DNA of 64,000 nucleotides from Trichuris trichiura. Its lineage: Eukaryota > Nematoda > Enoplea > Trichinellida > Trichuridae. Below the pieces are notes generated by a model. The model made no database searches, had not been told where the DNA came from, and was given only the letters and a program-made list of their open reading frames with translations. Shown in pieces: positions 1-12,677 of the stretch. The number at the start of each line of letters is the position of its first letter. Position 1 is the first letter of the stretch. The stretch is from the NCBI GenBank assembly GCA_037903355.1, contig JBAJFE010000023.1, forward strand, positions 248,001-312,000, written 5' to 3'. Made by a program: the position numbers and the translations under genes.

Positions 1-600
1 TCTACTTACTACGCCGAGAAGACAGCGCGTGGCGTCTTCTCAGCGTAGTAAGCAGAGCCGTATGCAAATTTTTCAAAAATTCAAACTTTGGCAAATGTCC
101 AACGATGCTCGTGGCGACAAGAAAAACAAAGTACGCTCTTGGACATTTGCCAAAGTTTGAATTTTTGAAAAATTTGCATAAAGCCCAGCTTACTACGCTG
201 AGAAGACAGCGCGTGGCGTCGCGGCGATAAGAAAAACAAAGTACGCTTTTGGAAATTTGCCAACGCTTGAATTTTTGAAAATTTGCATAAAGTTCTACTT
301 AGTACGCTGAGAAAACTGGGCGTGGCGTCAAGCAGAGCCCTATGCAAATTTTTCAAAAATTCAAACGTTGGCAAATGTCCAAGGCTGCTCGTGGCGATAA
401 AAAAAACAAAGTACGCTTTTGGACATTTGCCAAAGTTTGAATTTTTGAAAAATTTGCATAAAGCCCAGCTTACGACGCTGGGAAGAGTGCGCGTGGCGTC
501 GCGGCGATATGAAAAAACAAAGTAGGCGTCCGCGCGGGCAATTGGTGGAATTTGGCGCGAAAAGGCTGCCCCGTTTTTTGCCACTCCTTTCAAGGAGATT
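1..600. repeat. Array of palindromic (foldback) repeat units
   Basis: Two near-identical units lie at about 61–180 and 341–460. Each has arms of about 40 bp, starting TATGCAAATTTTTC and ending GAAAAATTTGCATA, which are reverse complements, around a loop of about 40 bp. A partial unit lies at about 240–290. The linkers share the words TACGCTGAGAAGACAG and GCGTGGCGTC. The apparent reading frames here, on both strands, simply read through the repeats, so I call no gene. The form resembles a MITE or foldback element. Terminal duplications are not clear enough to name a family. Confidence 0.8.
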
Positions 601-2364
601 GGACAACTGTTGAATAACGGCTGCAAGGAAAGTTAACTTTGGCTTTGACGCAATGGTCTCGCGAGATTTTGCTTTGACCAAAAAAAGAAGACAAGCAAAA
701 ATGGTTCGACTTGTTGGCCGGCCAATTTTTGAAATGTCCAATCGCGTTGGCGCCTACGATAAAGGTTGGCTGCTGCTGTGCTGCGCCGTCTTGGAAAAAC
801 TTGATTTCAACGGCAAACGCAACGCGACAACGACCACTTCCAATTGTCACCGCGCATTCAATTCCGGCAAGACCGGCTTAAAGCGGCAATCGAATAGCCG
901 CTGCCGCCGACGTCGTCGTCTTTCTGTTCATCCTTAAAAAATTGGATGATCGCTGCTACCGCAATGACGACGACGATGACAATTTGAGCAGTACGCTTGA
1001 ACAAGCAAAATTTAAAGGGGCGAAAACATTTGTACGGCTTCGATAAGAAATCCGGCAATGCTGTCGCCGGTAAAACCTTTAGGCTATCACGAACGGTTAA
1101 CCAATTCGTCTTACTTTGCTTGTTAAAAAAAAATCCAAATCGGCCAGCCTAAAGGAGGACATTGGCAATGTATGAGAAGACCCGCACACTTCCTTCCTTT
1201 GAAGGAAATATGCCAAATTACTTTGCCCGAAGAGGGATGTGTCCCATCGACTGACGGTAACAGCTTTCGTTGTCTTTTTTTAAATTGAAATATACAGTAA
1301 AATAAGGAAGGCGTAAGAAACTTGTTGACGTTGAAACGAGTCTCTTACAATGGTCGCTTGAAAGTTTTGTAGACAACAGACGATGACCACATTTCGCTAG
1401 TCGATGATAGGAAGGAGGCCGTTGAAGCGGTCGACCGGCAAACAGACGAAAGGCGGTCGAAGCTCCAATCGACCGGAATGAATAGTCTTAGCGTTAACTG
1501 GTCAACGAAACGAACAGAAAACTGCTGCCGCGCCCGATTTATTCTACGTGGCGCGTTTAGAGGAGGTCGTACACATTTTTGGAAAACTTCTCCTTCTTGC
1601 CAATAACAACAGTTGGCCAAAGCGAATGCGCGGGGATAAAGTTGGGTGCGCGCTGACCCAACAAACGTATTGCGGCGGAAACATATCTCGGTGGAACAAA
1701 AACGCACCGAAAGCCTAGGCGGTAATTTCATTTGTCACACACACGCATGTGTTAAATTTACGTCGTCATTTCGTTTCGAGGCGATTGCCAACTTTTTAAG
1801 CATTACGACGAGCGCAAACGAGAAAAATCGGCGCTTGCAAAGCGCAATTGGAGCGCCGTAAAGGAAGCGAGATAAATGTTTGCCCCTTTTCCACCTCCGC
1901 GCAAAGTGCGCATGTTGTGCGCATCTCTATCCGGACAAACCTGCCGCCATGATGACGACGCGACGAAATGCCAAAAGTATCTATCGCGCGCGCAACGCTT
2001 CTTCGGACCCTTAGCTAAGCTGCATTGACATCTCGGCGGCGACAATCACACCAACATATAGGTAGTGATGAAAAATAATTTGCATAAATACCAAAATGCT
2101 CCCTATTGGACAAAAAGAAAGAAAGAGAAGATGGCAGCCGTTCTTTCCACCTTTTTGTCTTGTTCTGCTTCAGGACGACGACGACGACGAAGACAGAGAG
2201 AGAGAGAGAGAGAGAAAGAGAGATCCGGTTGTTAAGTGACCCATTTAGCATTGTGCTGACGGCTGGCAGTGTTTGCATAAAATGAAGTCATCAAAAAGTA
2301 GCAGTATCGTCAGTAGTGTTCGCGTCCGAGCCGAGCCCATTTGTTGACAGTAAATTTGAAAATC
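601..2364. other. Spacer upstream of the carboxypeptidase gene
   Basis: No coding exon is convincing here. There is a (GA)n run at about 2193–2222 and scattered CGACGA-rich low complexity at 2175–2190. The reading frames on the minus strand (for example 1345–1731) have no splice-site or family support. The promoter and 5' leader of the carboxypeptidase probably lie in the last few hundred bases, but I see no clear TATA element. Confidence 0.5.
2193..2222. repeat. (GA)n simple repeat
   Basis: A run of GA dinucleotides with a small interruption, about 140 bp upstream of the first carboxypeptidase exon. A similar GA-rich tract lies at about 50388–50415. Confidence 0.85.
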
Positions 2365-5300
2365 ATGCATATCATTATGATCATTTTGCTTGCTCTAATG
2401 TTGTCAACAATGCCGGTCCCGTTGCTCGCCGGCGTAAGCAATTTCAAGCAGCAACCTTTCAAGGTGCTCCGAGCGACGCCCGCGACAAGTCACCAACTTG
2501 CCCTTCTAAAGCATCTACGCAACCACGCTCACAGCTACAAGGTAAGCCATTTTTAAAAAAAAAAGAAAAGCTTCTCGTTTGGCGCCAAACTTGGAACATA
2601 GTAAGAAAGCGCCGAAAACTTTTTCCTCAATTGTCCTTACAAGCTTTGCGCCCACCCGCGGTCGCCTACACAAATTTGCATATAACCTTAGGACGAGTTT
2701 CCAAAGGTCGGTAGCGCTTCGAAGGGCGCAGCTAAAGCTTGGAAGCGTAGAAAAAAATGCTTTGAGCAGTAAGCGGACGTCGGCAAATCGTCAACAGTTT
2801 TTTCTTTTACCTTTTGTGACCTAAATTAACACGATCGTTTCGTTTTGGTAAGGTCACTTTGGGCGGTGCCAATTGGCGAGGCACCTCTGACCGCCGTCAG
2901 ATTTTCCTATGATCTTATCTCAACTCTTTCCTAAGACAAACGCTTTGAACTATACATGGTCATACTTGTCATCATCTTCAGTAGACTTCAGTCATATTTT
3001 ATGTATATACATATATATACTCTGCCCCTGAAGGCGAGAGAGTAATGATATCCTGAATGCGTTTTACAGCCTCGTATGAAAAAGTTATGCTTTTCTAAGG
3101 TGTGACAGACGTATATGCATAGGTTTAAGTGGTCAACTAAAAGTTTTCAACTTTTGTAGATTTCATTGCTTTTTTCGGTGCTAAATCTAATTGGACTCTT
3201 ATCCTTATTGGCTATTGGTCAATTGCAAGAATGGGAAGCTAAGAAAAGTAGCAAACCTTAAAAGGAGAACTAACTACCGCTATCCGGAATGTCGACTTCG
3301 AAGGCTCAAAGAGGCGCACTGTGCTTTTTTTTTTTTACTAACTGCCGAGCGGATATTGATTTCCGCAATGGACTAACGGCGAAGATGCTTTGTCAACGTG
3401 GCTGTAATAAATAATTGGGCTGTCACTTAAAGGAAGCGAACAAAACTTCCGTATTTCGTTTCCTAAGAGAAAAGGAGACGCCTCTTGGCGTCGTTAACAT
3501 TCATCATAATGAGCTGTCTGCATGATGGCAACGATCGATCCAACTTTACTTGATACCTGAGCTTAGTCAACCAGGCCATTATTGGCCATGCAAAGAACCA
3601 ATGAGAATCAATCAATAAGGAGCGCCCTTATCCTTAAATGGATCAGACGACTTCTACGAAAAAGCTGTACCATTATTGCGAGCTTACGATGGATTAGGAT
3701 GTGAAAACATAGAAAGAAATATTTCGCGAAAAAAAATATCTATATCACCGCCGTATATGGTCATAACGAAAACAACCGGTTGGTTTTGAGGGGGCTCAAA
3801 CAGCTAAAAGCGCTCAAGTCTTTAAATAGTCATTGCTTGTGGTGATTACGCGCTACTTACGTTTAGTAGAGTCATTCGAACAGGATTTACCGCTTAAACA
3901 GATATTTTCCCGCCATCTTCTGACAAAGCTTATCTAATTGGACATAATGCGGACTATGCGGCTTCACTTGACGAGAGACTATCCTTATTTATAGCCAACA
4001 TTATCTATGAAACAAGCGCTACAATGGAGTTTTTGTAGGCCTCATTGCGTGCATAGACGAAATATTAATAGAAATAGTATTTTTTTAAAGCAGACAATAA
4101 AAAAGAGTAATAATACCTTTTTTTAAAGTTTCGTTTTTCGTAGCGATTGACCGGTTTCATTATCCTCCTGGAAAAAAGTTCTTTTTGAAATTTAAAAACA
4201 CAAGTGCGAAACGGCAACAATTTTTTGACGTACACACTGGCTTTTAGACTGATTTTTGGACGGATCCAAAAAGGGTAAACATGTCGGTTGACATTATGGT
4301 CGATCCGAAGGGAAGAAATCGCCTTGAAAGCATTTTGTCCAACAAAGGTGTTTCCTACTATTTCACCGTCGACGACGTGCAAAGGTACGAAGACCAAGTT
4401 GAAGCAGCTGCGCTATTGTCGATGCCTAAACTAAACGATTTTAATTATTCAAGCTCTAACTATAACTCGTAACGTAGGTGTGTACGCTTTCATTAAAGCG
4501 GATAGACGCTTACGTCGCGTGCTGTGTAACCACCTGAAAATAATTAAGCATAAACAAAGATACAACGTTTGTAAAATGCTGAAAGATGGAAAATCTGTAC
4601 GTAGAAATATTCTTACAAATACTTTGTCTTTGCAGCCTTATAGAGCAGATGGAAGTGGAAAAACCAAAGATGACGAGCGGATTTCGTAGGCACGATTTTA
4701 GAGCTAGCAGCGGCCCATTCATAAATTTTTATCAATACCACAACTATTCGGAGGTACGTTGTTGTTATGAATAAGACTACTATGCGTCCACTGGTCGACT
4801 TTTCAGATTAGCAGCTATCTGTACAGCGTTCAACGACGTTATCCGGACATAGCTCGAGTACACATAATCGGCTACAGCCACGAAAACAGGCCAATACTGA
4901 CCATTCAAGTGAGATATCATCAACTGAGTATTTGCATATTCAAAGTGTACTATCAAAATAGATAGGATATCCGTTAACGAACAATGAAAACAATGCCATA
5001 TGGATTGACGCTGGAATGCACGCCCGCGAATGGGCGTCGCAAACATCTGCCGTCTACATAATATTCAAGGTAAAGGATGAGCTATCCATAGCTATCCTGA
5101 TTCGCGCGTGATCACACCATTTTCTAGTAAGTTGGTCACCGAATTCAGCAATCGGTCCAGAATGCGCAAATACATATACAACTTGACTTGGTACATTACG
5201 CCGGTGGCCAATCCGGACGGATACGAATACACGAGAAGCAGTACAAAGCCTGACGTCAGCAGGAGCCCCTTTCCACGCACCTTTCAAAGGAAACTGATCG

Positions 5301-6600
5301 ATTATTTTTAAGGTCCGACTTTGGCGCAAGAATAGGTCACCCACCGAATGCTACGGCAAAACGAATTTTTGCTGCAAAGGAGTAAGAAAGCAGCCGGCCT
5401 ACCTGCGCGCACACAGAGTACTGTATGAAGTTGCTATGATTTTCAGGTCGATTTAAATCGAAATTTCGACTTTTACTGGGGAGGTGAGCTCGCGCTAATT
5501 GTAAACAACGATCACAATCGATGAACTTAGGTGCCGGCTCGAGCAACTTCCCGTGCGAGGATACTTACGGCGGAAAGGAGCCGTTCAGCGAGCCCGAGTC
5601 AAGAGCTATTCGAGACTTCGTATGGGCCAAACGATCGACCATCAAAGCGTTCATCACCATTCACACCTATTCCCAATTATGGATACATCCTTACAGCCAC
5701 AAAAGGCACACTTACCCGGACGACCTCCCCGATCTGGTATTATACTGCTGCTGCAACAACGCGCTGATAAGCGTGCTCAAGGAAGTCGCGTCGTCGTTTA
5801 AAAAATTTGCATAACAATTGCCGACAACAACTTTTTTTACCTTTGGAGATTTAAATTATGCAAATTTTTTAAGCGACGACGCGACTTCCTTGAGCGCGCT
5901 GATAAGCGTGCTCAAGGAAGTCGCGTCGCCGTTTAAAAAATTTGCATAACAATTGCCGACAACAACTTTTTTTTACCTTTAGAGAAGCACGGCTATCAGA
6001 GCTACGGAAGCGTTGAAGAGTTTGTACGGTACCGTTTTCAAGGTGGGCAGCGGAGCCGACCTACTTTGTAAGTACCCTATCCTGCTATTTTATTTGCATA
6101 CGCAACAGGTCAGCTTGCGACAGCGCGTAGTCGCAGCCTGAAATTCAAAAGCTCCTATGCAAATTACCAGCGCTTATGCAAATATTTAGTTGCCACAGCT
6201 TCGCCTTCGGATCGTTATCTTATCTGCAAAGCGTTAGGCTTGGAGAATTATGCAAAAAAAAGGTTTTTTTGGCAATTTGCCAACTTCCAACACGCTTACG
6301 AGCGAAAGTCTCGCGTAACTAATTTGCATAACAAAAAACGCTTACCTTAGGGGCTTTGAGCTGCCGACTTTATGACGTCACTGTTTTCAATGCTTAGATC
6401 CTTCGGCCGGCGGTTCGGACGATTGGTCGAAAAACGCTGCTAAAATCAAATATGTCTACCTGCTCGAGCTGAGGCCCGACGAGGACCGCAGGTACGGTTT
6501 TATCGTCGATCCGGATCAACTACTGCCGATCGCGCGCGAAACGTGGGAAGGCATTCGCGTAGTTGCCGACAAGGTTATTGAACAGCAAGGAAGAATTTAG
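2365..6600 (+). CDS. Secreted zinc metallocarboxypeptidase (M14A, pancreatic CPA/CPB type), 12 exons
   Basis: Predicted secreted proenzyme of the M14 family that removes C-terminal residues. Exons by phase: 2365–2541, 4248–4468, 4636–4753, 4807–4908, 4962–5069, 5132–5254, 5313–5381, 5447–5483, 5531–5784, 5985–6011, 6043–6067 and 6398–6600, totalling 487 aa. The first exon gives a signal peptide (MHIIMIILLALM…) and the start of the propeptide (KVLRATP); exon 2 continues it (DFWTDP, VDIMVDP). The catalytic domain shows HAREW (zinc ligands His and Glu), TPVANPDGYEY, LWRKNRSP, DLNRNFD, IHTYSQL (third zinc ligand His), GGSDDW and ELRPDEDRRYGF with the catalytic Glu. Asp in GGSDDW sits where CPB has Asp255, which suggests a preference for basic residues (inference). 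The ATG was chosen because it starts a good signal peptide. The 1.7-kb first intron is long. The donor of exon 6 and the 31-bp intron after exon 10 are the least certain parts. The exon 9 end is duplicated, as described separately. Confidence 0.88.
5761..5984. repeat. Direct duplication with an inverted segment across the exon 9 / intron 9 junction
   Basis: The segment 5761–5848 (GCGCTGATAAGCGTGCTC…) recurs at 5895–5984. Between them, 5865–5894 is an inverted copy of the middle part (…GCGACTTCCTTGAGC). The duplicated block covers the last eight codons of carboxypeptidase exon 9, its donor (GAA|GTCGCG) and the intron, including the TTTGCATAACAATTG stretch. The downstream copy ends in the acceptor ACCTTTAGAG used for exon 10. 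The upstream copy ends ACCTTTGGAG and has lost it. Confidence 0.8.
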
Positions 6601-6818
6601 ACAATAAGCAACAAACACGCGCAGCACGTTCAGGCATAGCTGAACATGTTTAATGTTGACTGTTATTTTGACCGGTTAAAAGTAAAATGAGCGCCGCCTA
6701 GCTTGACAAGCTTGCCTAAAACCGCTTACCTGCGCGCGAGCGACGGTATTTACATATGCAAAAATGTACACTGAGACAGCGGCGCGGAGAGCAATTGCCG
6801 ACTTGGGGTGGAAAAGTG

Positions 6819-9800
6819 TTAGAAAATGCCAACTTTACGCAACACGCAAAATAACTGCATAATCTTATGCCTCTGCTTTGCCTCCTGCGGATTGTACAAG
6901 GCGACAATGGTTTCCGGTTTGAGCAGGTGAGGATCAGCCCAAAGGACGGACAATACCTTAAAAGGAAGCAACAAAAGCATGATAGTATTCTCGCTTAGGC
7001 AATTGATCGCCTACCAAATCTTCGGGTAGCTCGTTTTTCATCACCTTTGCTTCGGACGACGAATGCCAGGCAAGTTGAGTCAGGAAAATGCCAACAAAGT
7101 TGACCGAAGGATACAACGCCCCACCGCGGCAGACGTCAAAACTTTCGTACAGGTGACCTATGGTAGAAAACCTTAGCAAAAGTCACAATATGCAAATTTT
7201 ACTGACGCAGAGAGACCAATGTGGCGTCGTAGCGAACGGAAAGGTCGTTGGAATTCTTTTGAACATCTGCAAAGCTAATAGTAGCACATCACGTTTTAGA
7301 TGGGCTTACCAACCTCTGCAAATGGTCGCTGCCGTAGAAGGTGATGGCGGTGACGTGTATCTTAGAGCAACAAGAAAAAGTTGAACAAGAAATGACGCAA
7401 GCGGACCACCGCGCGGAGCTACGCAAAACAAGTCCCGATGAGTTATAGGGAACGAAGAGTCCAAGTAAGCGATCAACCGAGGCGCGCACTCGCTTGGATC
7501 AACAAAGCACAAAGCTATACTGATATCGCACCAAGTCTTTATGCCCCACGGCGTATTCAGTCTATGCACAGCCTAAAAAAACAAACAAAAATTCAAATTT
7601 TAAATTTCAAAGTACCTATCTATAGATAAGATTACTGTAGCAAACAACAAATACATGGAAAAAATAGGTCAAATTAGTACGTCAACGAGACTGCTTATCC
7701 ACACGTCGAATTGTGCCAACTCGGTGCAAACAATGATGCGGGATACGAGCGCCGACGCAACGCAGCCAACGCGCAACGAATTGGCCAGCAAGTATGGGAT
7801 ATTTTCCGGTTTGGACAAAAGCGGGAAATGATCCTCGGACACCGTAGGGAATTGCCTGGCCAACATTCGACCTATTCCAAACCAATTGAACGGCGGCAAC
7901 GGTCGCTCCTCGGACGCGACAAAGGACATCAAAAAGCGACGAGCCGAATTGATCATGAAAGATATTCTGCAAATTTGCATATGCAAATTAGCCCGGCGGT
8001 CGAACGGCAGCTACCTGTCGGTGACGTGTTTGCTTCTATCCATTTCTACGGACGTGGCGGAGTCGAGGAATGTGGACAACTTTTCGGCAACCATTCTGGC
8101 GATGTCGTCGCCGCGTAGCGCCAAGTATTGAGCAAGGCATAACAACGGACTGCACATGCATTGAACGCCGTTCACTTTGACGCGAAGCAGACCGGTGAAA
8201 ACATGCTGAAATCGACAAAGACGTTCGCGCCCAAGTCGTACGATTTCAAAACATTTCTGTGCACCTTCAGTTCCTCCGTTGTTATTGTGTTCTTTTTTAC
8301 CTGATCGACTATGCATTCTCCAATGGGCGCCACTTGACACAGTACGAAGTCCCACGTTCTACAAGCCAATCACTGGCGAAGGACTAGCTGACGACATCTC
8401 ATTTGCATACCTGACCATAACCCAACCGGTATGACCTCTTCTCAAGCGGGTAAAAGCCTCTTCGACTTCCATTAGGTCAAATTCTCGTAGGCGGGCTAAC
8501 GTGTCTACGTCTTCGCGTGTATGGATGTTGCGAACCAGCTGATTGGCTGTTTTGAAGTACCATGATTGGAAGAAGGGATCGCCGGGCGGAAGCCAAAACT
8601 GGAAAGGACCATTGCATACGATCAACGAGGTGGTAGCGCCTACCTTGGTTGAATGGTACTGGGACAAGCGATGAAGCAACAAAAAGGACAAGTCGAAAAT
8701 CTCGCCGCCTCCATTGTCCGACAACGACGCTGCTCTGTAGTGCTCATTTATTCTGGAAAAAACAGTTGGCACCTTGCCAAACAGACGCGTCTCCAATTAT
8801 CTCGAAGCCACCTGATCAATTTGCCGGCGAACAATCCCATCTGATCGGTAGCGCTGGCCGCCGCAACGATGTACAACAAACCTTTGCCAGACATAAGAGG
8901 ATTCAACATTTGGGACAGTCGTTCGGGCATTTGCAAATTTTCCTCGTTCAGCACCTGACGCCAACAACAATTCTTACAAAGAAGCAGCACCCAACGAGGA
9001 AGACTGTACTTTCAAAATGGATAACAAGGTCGGTTCCGCCTTGAGGACCAAATTGATCGGCGGCTGACTGTCCGCCGAGTAGTGTTCCATGACGCCGGCT
9101 TGACCTTCGAACCTAAGCATCAAAGAATTTTTTGAAAAAATACCGTAACCTAATGCAACTTTCGAAAACAAAAACCGAGCCTACTACCTAATTTGCATAA
9201 TTGCCGCTTTTTCTTGATCGTTGACCATGTCCAAGTCGCCGAGCACGTTGACAAAGAATTGCAACGTATTGCAGCTGGAGAAAAAAAAAGCGGGAAAAAG
9301 TTTGTTTTATTATTCTGTCGACGCGCTCTCCAACGCTGTGTTTGCTAACCGGGCTTTCAAGTCGGACGCGTTCAGCAAAGAGCGTACGCCGGCCAAAGCT
9401 TTCAGACCGCCGATCAACGACTCGTGAGGCGTCTCGGTTCGGCAGAGCTTTTGCAAAACGCGAGGCAACTGCAAGCAGGCAAATCGTTAAACAACAAGCG
9501 GCAACCTGAAAATCATTTCGACAAAAGATTTTACGCGTACAACGAATTCGTTGGCAAAAAGAAAATAGCGCGAGGCTTATTAGACTTTGTAAATTGAAAG
9601 GAAAAATTATACGGCGGATGTTTTGCCCATAAATTGACGAGCTCGTTAGTTTAAGCAGCGGCAATTAGGTATTCACTCGTAAAGAGAACCGACAATGGAA
9701 ACCCGTCGGAAAAAATCAGTCTAAATAACGCTCATTCTTATCAGCAAAAAAAACACGGAGAATAAAACTGTTGCACGAAAAGGTACAGCGAAGGAGAATT

Positions 9801-12677
9801 TCAAATTCTTACTTGCGTATCGAAGCTGCTTTTCATTTATTTGTCTATCTCGTAGGCTGCGCATAGGCGGAATTGACAAAGCAAAAATGGAAACTCAAAA
9901 AAAAGATAACAACAACAGTTGATTGTTACTGAAAGTTGATCGCTGAAAATCGGCGTACGTACGGATAGCGTCTTTTAGCCTTCGCTAAACTTCGCATGCG
10001 AGCTTGAGCATTGAAATGGTTCCTTCTGTCAAGATGTCAATAAGCAACGGCCGCTTTCCTGTTGTTTTATCAACATTTCAAATTAATGTAACCTGCGCAT
10101 TACAGTACACTAATTCAAAATCGCGAAAAAATACCAAAACTTCGAACGCGAGAGGCTAAGCGCTATTAGGATACGATTGCTCGAGCATTTTAAAGGCAAA
10201 ACAACATACTGAATAAAACTGCCGCGCGAAAAGGTATAGCGAAAGAGAATTTCAAATTCTTACTTGCGAATCGAACCTGCTTTTCATTTATCCTTCTGCC
10301 TCATAAGCTTCGCGTAAGCGGAATTGACAAAGTTAAATGGAAAATTGAAAAAAAAATAATAATAATAACAGTTGATTCTTTAGTCATCAATCAACGTTAA
10401 CTGTTCACGTTGATCGCTGAAAATCGGCATGCGTACGAATAGCGTCTCTTCGCCTTCGCTAACGTTAACATACATGCTTGAGCACTTAAATCGCTTCTTG
10501 TATCAAGATGTTAATAAGCACTGGCTGCTTTCCCGTTGTTTTGTCAACATTTGAAATTAATGTAACCTGAGCATTACAGTACGCCATTTCAAATTTAAAT
10601 GTGACAAGCTAATGGTTGCTAGGGTACAATTGTTCAATCGTCTTAATGGCAGACTGATTTAAAGCAACTGGATTATGCTCGCTGGCTAAACGATGTCGCC
10701 TGAGCTGACGGACCCAAGCTGAGAGACGCCTTTTGCATTTTAAGTAAGAATTTTTAAATTTTTTTTTAAAAAAAAGTTATTCCGCTCGTGTTAGCAACGG
10801 GAATGCATTTTTAAAAAAGTGTGCTTACTCTCAGGTAGAGGAAAGAATTGGCAACCGAAGGAGGAAGAATACTTGTATTGTCGTGAATGAGTAGAAAAGC
10901 GCCGTGCAGCAAGTCTCGCACAACGTCCGTCCAACAACGACCCTATAAGGAAATTGACGCCAATGTCAGCTGATTCATTTTGAAACAGTTGAACTGACTT
11001 GAATTTCTTTGCATGTCAACACGGCTCGTACCATATCGTCTATACCTGTCATATGCTGCGTATTTGCAAAGACAATAGAAATGGATACCATCACTGAAGG
11101 CCAATGAGTGGACCCAGCGTCAACTTTCGGGTTCGTTTCGGCTAATGGACTACGAAAGGGTCGATTATACGCGGCGTCAAAGCCCAAGCTTCTACTACAC
11201 TCACGAAAGCAATAAATGTTGGAGCAGTTCCAAAGATTTAACCATCAGCAACCGGAAATCGGCATTCTCGTGGCTTTGAACCACTTGCAACAAATGGTCA
11301 TTCAACGAGGTGACATTGGAGAAGAGCTCTGCGAAAGAATATATTTGAATATTTAAATTTTCAAGTAAGTATTCTGAAACGTGCCAGGATTCTCGTAAGC
11401 CGCCAATTTGACCATGCCTTTGACGAAGCTGCTTTTTGCCAAGGTAAGCACGCATCCGCTGACCATTGTGGCCAATTTATTTTCGGCGCATCGTTCGATC
11501 GAATAACGAAACACGCCCAACAGCCAACCAAACAACCTCAGTATGGCGACGCTTAGCAAAGCGCAATCATCCTCTCCGTCGACACGCAACCTAAACGTAC
11601 AACAGAGTAGACGTGTATATACAGCCATTTAGAGACTGTCAACCTACCCGGATACATCGGCACAAATTGCGCTTAAGTTTAACACGTGCTTCAGACAGGA
11701 AAGTTTGCCGAATTGGTCAAAGCAGATAATGGTTTCGAACAAGGCGGTTGGCGATATGACCTTAAAAACCCGCGAAAAAGGTATTTACACTCGACGGCGG
11801 CGGCAAATGATCAATTACGCCGGTTGATACGCAGATTTCCATGTACTTGAACATCAATTCGATGCCGCGATCGTCCGCTGTACCGTAATGCAACAGCCAT
11901 GCTTAAAAAAGACCGCAAAACTTTATGATTCAAAAAAAACGCAACTTCATACCGACCTAAGCAATAGCCAAATTTAAATTGATCACGCCGGTAACTCGAT
12001 GCGACAATTTTTTTAAAAATTTTATAACGCATTTAAAAGCAAACGCTGTTCAACTGTGAAACGCACGTGCTCGAATGACGAGCGGATACTAATCAGGAAC
12101 AATCAAGCTTTTACAGGAATAAAAGCGTAAAGGAGCACCCATAAACGTCATAGGCGCGCAGGAAGAGGCTTTTGCAAACTAAAACGATGCCAGCTTGCTG
12201 AAAAGAAGCAAAAACTAGCATTTATGCTAAAAAGTAACCTTTTTTTGATTCTGCGGCACGGAAAGTACCAAATGAAAAGCTTTAATAAAAGGCAGACATT
12301 CTAAGAAGGCATAAGGCGCATTTTCGTTGCGCAAATACTTTTGTAGCAAAAAAAGCGGCCGGCAAGCGTTTCTTATTGCATAAGTGTCGAATAATACAAC
12401 GTATAAGCCTACGATGGATTGCAAAACAAAGTCGAAGGAGAGAAGATTGAAAAATTTAATTTATCGCTAATACTACTGCACGCCTTTGGCGGGAAAGCTG
12501 TTGGTCCGCTTTTTTTTAAAAACGCGCTATAAGGAACTTACCAGCCAAAGTTTTGCCTTTGTCCACGTCCACTGCCGCCCTTATGCTGTTCAAATTAACG
12601 CTGAACTTGATGGCTGGCCAAACTTCGCGCCAAGCGCTTCGAACAAATTGTAGCACTTCATTTCCGGCGGCCGACAT
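6819..12677 (-). CDS. MED24: Mediator complex subunit 24 (MED24), about 15 exons
   Basis: MED24 is a tail-module subunit of Mediator, which links transcription factors to RNA polymerase II in the nucleus. The first exon, 12677–12542, starts MSAAGNEVLQFVRSAWREVW, like the MED24 N-terminus (LKQAILQAWKERW). Later matches, in order, are: about 11570–11400 (CALLSVAILRLFGWLL), 11300–11210, 11170–10970, 9470–9310 (LPRVLQKLCRTETPHE), 9265–9190 (CNTLQFFVNVLGDL), 9120–8990 (INLVLKAEPTLLSILK, matching IQLILRAEPTVTNILK), 8960–8760 (MSGKGLLYIVAAASAT), 8760–8400 (IFDLSFLLLHRLSQYHS and FFQSW), 8360–8010, 7970–7690 and 7150–6960. The last exon ends with TAA at 6819–6821. The fragment 12424–12227 may be exon 2. 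Exact boundaries of several exons, and the C-terminal 150 aa, are uncertain; the order and strand are not. Confidence 0.85.
9761..10625. repeat. Tandem direct duplication (about 440-bp period) in a MED24 intron
   Basis: The block from about 9761 (GAATAAAACTGTTGCACGAA) to 10135 recurs from about 10211 (GAATAAAACTGCCGCGCGAA) to 10590. They share many long words, such as GAGAATTTCAAATTCTTACT, GTTGATCGCTGAAAATCGGC and AATTAATGTAACCTG. By eye the copies are clearly diverged but alignable end to end. Both lie in the intron between the exons near 9470 and 10970. No coding potential is seen in either copy. Confidence 0.85.

Noticed and set aside
81..741. Overlapping open frames on both strands in the first 750 bases
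   Set aside because: They read through palindromic repeat units and repeat the same peptide (FEFLKNLHKA and its reverse-strand counterparts), so they are repeat shadows.
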